A stretch of DNA of 64,000 nucleotides. Origin: Neopestalotiopsis rosae (lineage: Eukaryota; Ascomycota; Sordariomycetes; Amphisphaeriales; Sporocadaceae). Positions 1 through 9,647 of the stretch are shown in pieces (position 1 is the stretch's first letter; the number at the start of each line of letters is the position of its first letter). The DNA lies in contig JALGAS010000004.1 of NCBI GenBank assembly GCA_023078685.1, positions 930,001 through 994,000 of the forward strand, read 5' to 3'. The notes under the pieces are model-generated. The model searched no databases. It was not told the DNA's origin and was given only the letters and a program-made list of their open reading frames with translations. Made by a program: the position numbers and the translations under genes.

Positions 1-2
1 AC

Positions 3-224
3 AGGACCAAACTACCCTATGGGTTTGCGGCAACTTTTACTTGGTTCGTCTGTACGGCAATCTCGGTGCTCTGTATGAGCCAGACTTGGTGGGTGGGACC
101 TATCGCTGCAGGTATTGGGGGTTCGGAAGCAGGTACTGATATCAGCTGGATTCTTGCACTGGTCGTAGGAGTTATTCTTTATATCCCGTTGCGAATGTGG
201 GAGCGGAAGATTTGGCACTTGTAG
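3..224 (+). CDS. Purine-cytosine permease (NCS1/Fcy2-like), C-terminal end, partial
   Basis: The last 73 codons of a membrane transporter run in from the left edge and stop at 222-224. The reading shows two hydrophobic helices, one around FAATFTWFVCTAISVLCM and one around ISWILALVVGVILYIPL, separated by a loop with GGSEAGTDISW, and a short basic tail. The GTDISW loop before the last helix is typical of the fungal Fcy2 group of nucleobase-cation symporters, which import adenine, guanine, hypoxanthine and cytosine across the plasma membrane. Substrate cannot be judged from this fragment. The rest of the gene lies outside the window. Family call is fairly secure from the tail alone, not certain. 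Confidence 0.7.
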   Translation, partial: RTKLPYGFAATFTWFVCTAISVLCMSQTWWVGPIAAGIGGSEAGTDISWILALVVGVILYIPLRMWERKIWHL

Positions 225-816
225 GTGGGTTCAACAGGGCGATGCATTTTAATTCAGTCTCTTATAAAAATATTTGAACATGATCATGGATAAGCATATC
301 CTCTGTGCTCATCACGTCGGTATAAGCAGAATGGCATTCTTATTGACTGCGTTGTAATGTGAGACGTGGACGAGTAACAAACATGTAGCAAGTCAAGAGA
401 CTTACATAAATGATACAAGAGAACACAACGATTAAGAAATAACAGTCATTTTGAATACCATGCCCGACGTTTTACGCCAAGCGAGCGAGCAAGCAAGCAT
501 CCGGGGTCCTGCGGGGGTATACAGACCCCTCCTCACGGGGCCTTTGGTGTCAGCACTTATTGGCGGGTATAGGCGGGCGATAAGTAAATCATTTTAGCGC
601 TGTAACCCCCGAAAGCGAATCAGACTTGGCCGTTTCCTCGGCGAACTGTCAGCATCGCTTGGATTACCTTGAAGGAATCGGGCAAGACGATAAGCGCAAC
701 ATCATTGAACTATGCTCATCATTGTTTCGGTTGGATATTCTCCTGGAATGGCCAGACATACACTATAATTACATGAGAAGAAAACATCTTTTTTGTAAAC
801 TCTTGGCACAAATATC
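225..816. other. Intergenic region before the FAD monooxygenase
   Basis: No gene is seen. It holds a GC(G/A)A-type tetranucleotide run at about 480-499, an inverted repeat GGGGTC (503-508) / GACCCC (524-529), and two GGCGGG hexamers at 562-567 and 572-577. The reading at 626-820 shows no family resemblance and overlaps the next start codon. Confidence 0.5.
562..577 (+). promoter_or_regulatory. Paired GGCGGG hexamers in promoter
   Basis: GGCGGG occurs at 562-567 and again at 572-577, ten bases apart, about 240 bp upstream of the FAD monooxygenase start. The helical-turn spacing would suit a GC-box or zinc-cluster regulator. This is inference only. Confidence 0.25.
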
Positions 817-2746
817 ATGAGCCCAGACACCGAAACCAAAGAATACGATGTGGTAGTCGTCGGCGGAGGCCCCGTCGGACTCCTTTTGGCCTACCAGCTG
901 AAAAAGTTCGGCGTCACTGTTTGCGTATTGGAACAACATGAGAAGGAAACTCAAGATGCCTACGGACGTGCGATTGCGCTGTTCCCTCGAACTTCGGAGC
1001 AGCTTGATCAGCTCGACCTGATTGAGCCCATGTTGCAACTCGGCTTCGCGTGTCGGACGAGCGTCACATACAAAGATGGCAAGAGAATGTGAGTGGTCCT
1101 CCACCCGTGAAGGTCGCGCTGGAAATGTTGGCTAAACAGTCTGTCGCCTCAAGAATTCCTGGCAGAGTCTGGACTTTTATGGAAAATATCAAGGACACCA
1201 CATACGACTTTACTTTAGTCCTCCGACAAATGTATACGGAAGCTATTTTCCGCGAGAAATTGGAATCAATCGGTGCTGCATATTGCCAAGCTGCAGAATG
1301 CATCGATTTTGAAATTGACGACGGTGCACCCAAAGATTCTCACGTCGTCACTTCCACGTTTGTGGACAAGAAAACACAAAAGACATTCAAACTCAAGAGG
1401 CAGGTCTTTGATTCTTACTTGCTTGAAGCAAGCTTTACTAATGCTGCTACAGCAAATACATTGTAGGAGCTGACGGTGGACGGAGTTTTGTGCGCAAACA
1501 CGCCGGGATCCCCTTTGAGGGCGACACATCGGAAGACAAATGGATCCGCATCGACGGTATTGTGGAAACGGACATGCCGCTAAATCGATCATATGGGTGA
1601 GTTCAGGGACCCGTCCAGAGCCACAGACTGTAAAGTATTGACAATCATCACTCTCAGAGCTATTGAGAGCAAGACGCACGGCAATGTCCTGTGGGCTCCT
1701 CTTGACCACGCGGGCACGCGTATCGGCTACGCGATTGCTGCAAAGTATCCAGATGGTGTGACCCAAGAGGTTGCCGAGCAAGAAGCAATCAATGGGATGA
1801 AGCCTTTTAGCGTCAAATTCAAAGAAGTTCACTGGTGGACACTGTAAGTAAAGAAGCCTGACACGTGGAGATGTATCTGTTGACTGACATTCATAGATAC
1901 TCCATTGGACAGCGAATTGCCAAGACTTTCTATGCCAAAGACCGCATCTTTCTCTGCGGAGATGCGGGCCACACACATAGCAGCGGAGCAGCACAAGGAC
2001 TAAACACGGGCATTCACGATGCCGTCAACCTGGGATGGAAACTGGCCCTCCAAATCCGTGGTATCACCAAGCCCGACGTCCTAGGAACATACTCTACCGA
2101 GCGGATGACGGCTGTGCAAAAGCTCATCAACTATGACAAGGACATTTCACTACTCATGACGAACAAGTGGCCTTCGTGGTATCAGGGAGATCCCAACGCA
2201 GACCCAAGTCTCGTTCTAGGTGAGATCTTTGAGAAGTCTGCCTCGTTCAATACGGGTTTGGGGATTTCTTATCCAGAGAATATCCTAAACCAGAATCACA
2301 ACAGTATCTCGGCAGTCCTTCCAGGCAGTCGACCACCGGATGTTGAACTCACGATGCCAGGGACTGAGCAAAAGACACGGTTTCAGCGAGTCACCCGCAA
2401 TGTTGGCAAGTTCTGGGTTGTCATATTCACTGGGAACGCGGCTGAAACAAGATCCTCACTCTTGGAATTACAAGAGTCTTTGAAGACTGCTCCAAGGCTC
2501 ACGGATCACCAGGTCATAGGCTGGGTAACAATCAGCCCGGTGGTGGCTCCCTCCACTTATGAGTCTCTGGGAATGGCGCCCATCGGGGCGACTTATTACG
2601 ATCCTACTACCCTAGCGCATCAAAAGTTTGGCGTCCCTCTTGATCAGGGAGCCGTGTTTGTTCTAAGACCAGATGGACTAGTCGGTTCTGCAGGTTCCAT
2701 TGACACAAAGTGGATTGAGGGTTATTTCTCACAAGTATTACAGTAG
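817..2746 (+). CDS. FAD-dependent aromatic monooxygenase (PHBH/phenol hydroxylase-like)
   Basis: Five exons fit best: 817-1088, 1154-1399 (acceptor could be 1165), 1453-1596, 1658-1843, 1897-2746, giving about 565 residues. The N-terminus has the dinucleotide-binding VVVVGGGPVGLLLA; the middle has VGADGGRSFVRKHAG; the second FAD motif is GDAGHTHSSGAAQGLNTG, followed by DAVNLGWKLA. The C-terminal part (about residues 390-565) resembles the thioredoxin-fold dimerization domain of this family. Members use NAD(P)H and O2 to hydroxylate phenolic or polyketide substrates in the cytosol. One splice junction is odd: the GT at 1404 is out of frame with the acceptor at 1452, whereas a GC donor at 1400 (AG|GCAGGT) keeps frame. 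Substrate unknown; the permease upstream may be unrelated. Confidence 0.85.
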
Positions 2747-2943
2747 TGACTCGCTAATCTTCCATCTCGACATGACTTGATAGTTCCACCATGAAATCCT
2801 GGCATATCTACAAATATATAACCCAGGTTCACCTAAGAAAAAAACTCCTTGTATTGATACAGTATTCCTATCATAATAGTGTTTCCCTCCCACCACGAAT
2901 ACTGATAGCATGCAAGCAATCGTGGAGACTCTGTGCCCATCAT

Positions 2944-3726
2944 CTACCTGATGGCTTCCAGAACGAGAGAAAAATCGTAAAACCCAGCCACATAATCTTC
3001 GACAGCCTTTTCATGCGACGATCGGACAAGTGAAATAAAGCTCTTCTTATAACTTGTTTCTTGGTTAAGCCGCGTGAGATCATCCGTTGGCATGGTTTGA
3101 ATGACCTGCAGCATGAGTTGGGGTACACAGTCGTCTCGTTCAAATGCCGCCTTGACTTCTAGGGCTTGACGCGTCGAGGCTGCGTGCAGTATTGTGTCCG
3201 CGATGATCCCCAATATGATGAGCGCGTCTATCTTGGCATCACATGGGCTCTGTGGTCCGATATGATTGGCGAGGTCCTCGATGATAAGCTTGATGTTTTT
3301 ATATGCTGTGCCGGGGAGTAAATCGGTCTGGCCTCGAGGCTCAATGATATGAGAGATCAAGGTGGCATATTCCGATATTCTCGAAAGAGGTTCGATGTCT
3401 TTGTAGAAACGGTCCGGGCTTGAAGGACTGGTAGCCAGCATGGCATCAAATGGCTTCGACTGTTTGGCTGCAGGTAACGATAAAGTCTCGGGTTCTGAGA
3501 GCGGTGGTGATAACGGTTCATACATGTCCGTCATTATTTCGTCCACCTCCATGTCGCCAGTTTGGCATTGAAAATCGCTCATGCTGATGCATTGTCTCTT
3601 GTGTGATGATTCCGTCGTGTTCATGTAGGGCGGCCCGTCGTTGCTAATCTCGCGGTCATACCCATGGCCGCCCTCACCATCCTCGTCGCGGTGCCGTTTG
3701 GCAACGATAGGACCACAAGAATACAT
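2944..3726 (-). CDS. Conserved-looking hypothetical protein, 260 aa
   Basis: I do not recognise this family. A single reading frame starts at the first true ATG (3726, MYSCGP) and ends at 2944. Residues 1-120 are polar and low complexity, with a basic patch AKRHRDEDGEGG and a proline/serine stretch PLSPPLSEPE, so probably disordered. Residues 120-260 look folded and helical, with a regular hydrophobic pattern (AKIDALIILGIIADTILHA) and a final helix near DYVAGFYDFSLVLEAIR. No signal peptide or membrane helix is seen. It is convergent with the FAD monooxygenase, with 197 bp between stop codons. An upstream exon cannot be excluded. Confidence 0.6.
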   Translation of the reverse strand: MYSCGPIVAKRHRDEDGEGGHGYDREISNDGPPYMNTTESSHKRQCISMSDFQCQTGDMEVDEIMTDMYEPLSPPLSEPETLSLPAAKQSKPFDAMLATSPSSPDRFYKDIEPLSRISEYATLISHIIEPRGQTDLLPGTAYKNIKLIIEDLANHIGPQSPCDAKIDALIILGIIADTILHAASTRQALEVKAAFERDDCVPQLMLQVIQTMPTDDLTRLNQETSYKKSFISLVRSSHEKAVEDYVAGFYDFSLVLEAIR

Positions 3727-4579
3727 GTTCTGAATCGTGCCGTTATAAACCAAGAAACACCACGGTAACCTTCAACTCGGGTACAAGCTAGGTTTTGAGA
3801 TCGCAACGACTCTCCAACTTCAGCTGCAAGTCGCCTTGAGGCAAGTTGTGTCAGCTATGGCGTGATTGCCAGTCGCCGAAGGTAGACAAGTCGAATTGTG
3901 GCTTGGCTCAGTTGCCCCTCTGTCAGCTTTCTTTCAGTAACAGGATGGTAGGGACAACAGCTGCAAAACAGTGTGTAATATTCCTCCACATTCACTATTT
4001 TTATTCTCATCATTCATTTTAAAGACTATTTTCATGATCTATGAGAGATCTTTGCAGCATTCCTATTACATAGGTAAATCGGAGCTTTATCGGTGTCTCC
4101 ATAACCGGCATTTGATGCCTGCGGATTCGGGTCGGCCACAATACAACGCTTTTATGTCTCTCAAATCCAAGGATAGCTGGACCCGAAGTCGGCCGATGCT
4201 CAATTTGAAAGATCATTGATACCTTCTGTGCCGAATTTCGCAAATGAATGTTGTTTATCAGGATGCCAAAAGCCTGCGGCGACACTGTTGACGGAATTGC
4301 CGGACCATGTCATTGGAGTAATGGTGCTGCACGCAAGGTGGGTCGATATGAACCACTATAATCCAAGCCGTCGTATTACTGCTAGGGAATAGCCCAATAG
4401 CTAGGTCTTCCTCAGCATACTGTTTGGCTTCTGATCCAAATAATTCATGGTGAAAAAAACACAGTGATGTCAAACAGAACCAGGAAGCTACTTGCATCAT
4501 CAATAGAATTTGGACACATAATGCCACTAATGAGATAAAAATCCAAAAATTAGAGGACTGGAACAAGCAAAAAGAGATG
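3727..4579. other. Intergenic region between unknown gene and tRNA-Asn
   Basis: I see no gene or repeat here. Readings at 3971-4285 overlap on both strands and show no family features. Confidence 0.45.
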
Positions 4580-4671
4580 CTGCCCCACTGAGGGTCGAAC
4601 TCAGAGCCTCCAGATTGACGATTCCAGGCGGAATAACAGTCTGACGCGCTAGCCAATTGCGCCATGGGGCA
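4580..4671 (-). tRNA. tRNA-Asn (GTT) with an 18-nt intron
   Basis: The minus strand folds as a full cloverleaf. The acceptor stem pairs TGCCCCA with TGGGGCA, with G at 4580 as discriminator. The D arm has GCGC/GCGC around AATTGGCTA, and the T arm is CTGAG TTCGACC CTCAG. The anticodon stem (CAGA/TCTG) carries the loop CTGTTA, interrupted after position 37 by 18 nt and completed by A, so the spliced loop is CTGTTAA with anticodon GTT, that is asparagine. The intron position between bases 37 and 38 is the canonical one. The internal promoter boxes A (TGGCGCAATTGG) and B (GTTCGACCC) are intact. Confidence 0.93.
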
Positions 4672-4994
4672 GATGCTGCAGCTCATTTGCTGTTGAAAGA
4701 AAAGTTGCTTAACGCTAATTATGATTGCGTGTAACTTCCCGATAGTGGGAAGAATTTTGCCCCTCCAAAAATTTGACCCCGCCATACATTAATCGGTGCA
4801 GCACTTGGATATCAGTCGTCTGTATTCTGCGGCCTGCCTTTGATGAGAGAAGACTGACATTGAATATCTATACGCGTGGGCATCACCTCAATTTCAAGAA
4901 CTTTACCCGTAGAACCAAACACCTCTCATCCTCTTATTTCTGAGCATATTCTCTCGTCCAAGAACAAGACCTCTGAGTCATCATCACCATCACC
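4672..4994. other. Promoter region of the Cgi121 gene
   Basis: No gene is seen. The end carries a CATCACC-type repeat directly before the start codon at 4995. Confidence 0.4.
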
Positions 4995-5725
4995 ATGCTC
5001 GAAACCATCCCCCTCGAGCATATTCCCAGTACGCACACGGTGCACGTGGCCCTCTTCCGCAACGTCGCCAACGCCGAGTTTTTGCAGTCGCAGCTGCTGG
5101 GTCGGAACCCCGACTTTGAGTATGCCTTCATAGACGCCACCACCGTGGCCTCGCGCTTCCACATGCTGTCCGCCGTCTACAAGGCCATCACCATCGAGAC
5201 GTCGGGCAGCATGCGGACGCCGAACGTGCATTCCGAGATTGTGTGTTCATTGAGTTCAAATAACAATGTACGTTTATTGTAGATTTGATTTGTTTATTCA
5301 GCTTTTATGCTACACTCACTGCTCATTCCTCAATCGTTACATCATAATTCATACACAGAGTACTTCCACTCCTTCATACAGGCATTTGCTGATTTACAAT
5401 AACATAGATCTCCGAGGCTTACAGGAGATTTGGCATTCAACCCTCGACAAAAGACGTCGTAGTGGTCAAGGTCCTCATTTCCAGGGAAGACAGCCCCAGT
5501 ACTCTGACAGCAGAGGATGTTCAAAAGCATCTCGTAGAGCACGTGCAAGGGGAGAGTGTGCCGTTTAGCGATGAAGAACTCGCGAAATCGACAGACTGGC
5601 CAAAGCTGCGCAAGTACCACAAGCTCAATGGCGTAAATTACGTAGAGGGTATCAAGGACGCAGAGGCCAAGAGGAAGGAGCTCGAGATACTTGTAGTCTC
5701 GGCCATGGCTTTGCGCGGTTTGTAG
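4995..5725 (+). CDS. CGI121: KEOPS/EKC complex subunit Cgi121 (TPRKB homologue)
   Basis: Two exons, 4995-5267 and 5408-5725, joined in phase 0 across a 140-bp intron (GTACGT donor), give 196 residues; yeast Cgi121 has 181. The order of conserved blocks fits the family: N-terminal HTVHVALFRNVANAEFLQ, then TTVASRFHMLSAVYKAI, HSEIVCSLSSNN, and after the intron ISEAYRRFGIQPSTKDVVVV with KVLISREDS. Cgi121 binds the Bud32 kinase and helps the KEOPS complex make t6A on ANN-decoding tRNAs, and in yeast it also affects telomere length. The neighbouring gene is a tRNA-Asn, itself a t6A substrate, but this adjacency is probably chance. No odd features. Confidence 0.9.
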
Positions 5726-5857
5726 GCCGCCTGGTCTTGGTCTGAGCACATCGGCGGGATAAATGATAGATAATGATACCCATATTTCGCAATCACTTGC
5801 GTTGTCCTTGCTCTTTTATCTCGGCTCTACCCTCCATGGATGCGAATATGGTCGTGT

Positions 5858-8429
5858 TCAACTTCGAAACATGTGAGGGAACTTTTCTTGAAGAAACTCC
5901 ATGACCTCTTCGGGCGGGCCCAGTTTGGTTCGGAGTGCACTCAGTGCCGAATGCCCGCCCTCGATCCTGAGGCCCTCTAAGGCTGTGGCTCGAGATAGGG
6001 CGACATAGGCCTGACCATGCTCAAAGACACTAGCCAGGTTGACTACGAGGCGTTCCAATGTCATTCCCTGGCTCTTGTGAATGGTGAGAGCCCAGCCGTG
6101 GGCGAGAGGGATCTGCGTACGAAGCAGCAGACTGTATCGTCCCTCGGCAGCGCTCAGTTGCGATATCGTGCAGTCGGGTTGTATCATACAGCGCATTCCA
6201 TTGTGGAATTGGACGACCGGTAATATCTGCTTGTCCAATCCCGGATGCTTCATGAAATTCATAGTTTCGGTGTATCTTCGATAAGCGCGCCTGTAGCCCT
6301 CCTCGTCACCTTTATAGTTTTCATCATTGGGCGGACTTGGTGGCGTGGCTTTCTGGTAGTCCTCAAAGCCGACAACAATGCCTTGGCTACCGTTGCAAAG
6401 CCCAGCCTGTACGTCGACATTCTTGAGAAGGATGACAGGCATGCCAACTTTGAGGGACAGGCAGTTGCTGTAGCGATGTTCTGATAATTTGTCCAAAGGG
6501 ACTCGCTCTCTGGGTGGCTTGCCCCAATACACGGGTTTGATGGTGCCTCTGAGATCGTCGTGAGCGCAGTCAAACTTGTCGATGCACCAGTAGTTGTGCT
6601 GTTCAGACTTGATCTTTGCAAATTCGGAATTATTCCGATCTTCCACTTCCTTCCTCCTTGACGACAGCCACACACCATTCTCAACATTGCAGGGGTGGTT
6701 CATAAGTAGATCAATCTCGGCTTGCACGAGCTTCTGGCCCAAACGTCCTTTTTGGAGCATTTGAACGAATTTCTCGTCGCTCTGGCGGTGAATCTTTGTC
6801 AGGTGAACATTGGCGAATTGACATTCTGCCCATGCCTCACTCTTAAAGGCCCATTTGTCCTGCTCGGTATACGTGATGGGTCGTGGACAGTCGGGACAAG
6901 TATAGGTGGTATTCCTACCAAGGGATCTCGTCATCTCCACACCACACTCGTTGCAAAATTCGAGACCCTTGATGGGCGGCAGCTGGCAAAAGTCGCCAAC
7001 AGCAATGACCTGGCATCCTCCAAACGGCTTCAGATTTGCTTGCTTATGAAAGCCCTTGATCTCGGCAAAGGCGCGGCTCATGCGCTCAAAATGAAAGTTG
7101 CTGACCATACTGATCTCATCAATGATGAGCACGTCGGTGCTCTTGAGACGCTTTTTCGTCTTGTCTTTCCACAAGTTTCGGCGCACATTTTCAAACGGTT
7201 CCCTGCAGGTATCTTGCGTCCAGCCCATAAAGGTACAGGTCGTGGTGCCCGAGACCTGAAAAGCGGCAATGCCAGTGGGCGCCACAATGGAGACGTCCTT
7301 GCCCTGGGCACGGAATTTCTTGAGCAAGTGGCGGACAACGACGCTCTTTCCACAGCCCCCAGAGCCTGTCATGAAGACATTACGGCTACTGAGGGCATAG
7401 TCGACAGCCTCTTGTTGCTCTTTGCAAAGCTCAGGCTCGGCGTCTGTGACGTCAAACTCGATGTTTCCGTCTGCATCCCCTAGGTTGCCGTTGTCAATCT
7501 TGACTGAGATGCTTTCTCGTGATGCTGATAGTCCACCCCTGGAAATTGCTGGCGTGCTCTCTGTGTTGCTCTGGTATTGCTTTGAGTCGTTCTGATAATT
7601 CAAGGTCTCGCGAGCCTGATCTGTAGCCAATGGTTCAGCTCTCAGAGGTCGATTCACGTTCCGCTCCTGTCGGCTGACTTCGCTCTTGGGGTATGGCTGT
7701 CGACTATCCTGCTCTTGTAGCACGTTTGGAAGGTTCTCGCGGGCAAAGTTTCGGGCTTCAGTCAAGCTGGAACATGTCTTGTCTGCGCAGTATGCCAGTT
7801 AGCTAGCAGAAAATGAGATGGTACTGCACTTCGCTCCGGGGCTACTTACAGACAGTCTTGCCGTTCCATCCCGCCATGCCATTGACTTGCGCTTGGCATT
7901 CGGGCCATGTTGTAAATATGCCAGGTTGTCTGGCCTTGAGGGCTACATAATATTTCTTTGCGATGACGGACATGTCCCGCGTCCAGTCCGTGATCATTGA
8001 GTCCACCCTCTCGCTGATTGATGGCTTGGGAGCAGCATTGCGGCTGCTGTTGTGCTTGTCACTTCTAGGTAGCGGGCGTTTGGGCTTGTGGCCATCTGTG
8101 TCACTCGGTCCTTGGAGACCGCGAGCTCTGTACAGATTCGATGCGCCGTCATACGTATTCTCGTCGTCGGAACTGTCTAGAGGAATGAACTCGGGAAGCA
8201 ATTGCTCAACTCTCTGCCGCTTAGGCGCCGGTGCGCTGAACTCTTCTTCCTCGTCGCTGTCAATGAGCACTATGGGTTGGGACGCCGAATCTCCCGCAGG
8301 AGCTCGTTTACGACTGGGCCGAGCTAGAAAAAAATGGATTAAATTTGAGCAAATACACGTAGACAATTCATGACATAATCTTTACTTGGGCAACTTACAG
8401 ACATCGTAGAAGAAACAATTGTCCGCCAT
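5858..8429 (-). CDS. Pif1-type DNA helicase with RNase H1 hybrid-binding (Cauli_VI) domain
   Basis: Three exons, 8399-8429, 7850-8323 and 5858-7782, join in frame to 809 residues. Residues 1-130 are disordered with a SUMO-interaction-like PIVLIDSDEEEE (27-38) and basic KRQR. Residues about 134-183 match the RNase H1 N-terminal/viroplasmin fold: KKYYVALKARQPGIFTTW, then PECQAQVNG; the 7783-7849 intron splits it. The Pif1 core follows: Walker A GSGGCGKS (about 308-315), Walker B VLIIDEISM, motif III VIAVGDFCQLPP, late motifs TIHKSQGMTLE and AYVALSRA. A CNEC...CPDC pair between the lobes looks like a zinc ribbon. Pif1 enzymes are 5'-3' helicases acting on G-quadruplexes, telomeres and RNA:DNA hybrids. 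The added domain would target hybrids. It may be one of several paralogues rather than the main PIF1. Confidence 0.9.
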
Positions 8430-9647
8430 GATCGGATGTTGGCATTTCCAGTTAGAGTTGTTTACTAACAAGTACAGGACCCAGGCCTGTTAGGCTGCTG
8501 GCTAGGAGCTATGCTAGAGGTGTTGTGCGGGAACGCGTCACTGGGTTTAGAGCACGCGTCTTCCCGCCGGCCCGCATTTGAAACATGAACTTGCTTTTCC
8601 AAATGCCGTGAATTAAGCATTTCTGACGTTAGGACCGTCAGAGAACGAGTCTCCATGTAGAACAAGTCTCCATACAGAATGGTCTAGATTTTGAGACACA
8701 CGACTCATACATAGTACTGTAATTTCAATGCTAGAGTCGGAATGATGGCAATAGTCCAGAGTCGCAAAGTCGGGGTGTCAGTGAAGGCCGCTTACCTCAT
8801 CAGCCCCCCACAAGTATGGATCTGTACATGACCGAATAGAATGCCTATCCCACGTCGTCCTTTTGAGATGTTGATCTTTCCATCTCCTGCATATTTGTCT
8901 GATAAGATTGAATGGGAAAGTAAACTTTTACCCTCGTAAACTCCTCAGAATGCCATCTTTTCATCACGTCAAACGTAATTGGTAGGTTGTCGACCTTGCG
9001 ACTCACTAGTTTCCTTAAATACCATTGCTTTATTTCACGAGTTTATATAACATATGTAGTGTTGCTTGCTCGGTTTCTTCTTGACTTCAGACAAATGGCC
9101 TTGCTAGTTGTAGAGTATGACCTCACATTTGAATTCAAGTTAGCTGCACTGATTCAGTTAGCAGAACCACGCATATCTGAAACGAGTCTCGTCTTCTTCA
9201 ATTCGACGGTGCAAGAGCCTCCAAAGCAGGCCTTGTTCAGCACGAGCGTATGCCGCGGCGGATGCCCGTGGTGGCCAGGAGATGAATCCGTCGTAAGTGC
9301 ATCAAGGTGTTCAGATTCTAGACTGATCCACTGAATTCGTAGTTTGAAATATCAATGGATGCATCTTGATTCGTTGATGCTCTGTGCTGTGCATCGTTAC
9401 ATCTGCGAGTGCAGGCGGTGCGTACTCTCTAATATGGATCGCCGTTCTAATAGGCCATACAATGGCTAGAGTATACTATACTACCGGTAGAATGCCGGTT
9501 CCTCGGGGTCTCCAACGCAACCGAACCCGGACCCGAGCCGTTGTCTATCATTTTTCTTCCATCTTGCATCTATACAAAAAGGGCAAGCGAGATTCACGAA
9601 CATCATGATATCAACTTTTCAATAACACGCGATTCTATTGAGATAAG
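8430..9647. other. Divergent intergenic region, Pif1-like gene and P450
   Basis: This is the shared upstream space of the helicase and the P450. A reading at 8987-9334 with a possible GTAAGT donor near 9292 shows no family resemblance and I do not call it. Confidence 0.4.

Noticed and set aside
1404..1452. GT-AG intron using the GT at 1404 in the FAD monooxygenase
   Set aside because: It puts the next exon out of frame and gives an early stop; the GC donor four bases upstream keeps the conserved VGADGG block in frame.
6722..7483. 253-codon open frame on the plus strand inside the Pif1-like gene
   Set aside because: It lies antisense to the conserved helicase motifs and shows no domain; it follows from codon bias of the real gene.
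8987..9334. Open frame with a possible GTAAGT donor upstream of the P450
   Set aside because: No conserved motif, no convincing continuation exon, and it lies in the P450 promoter region.
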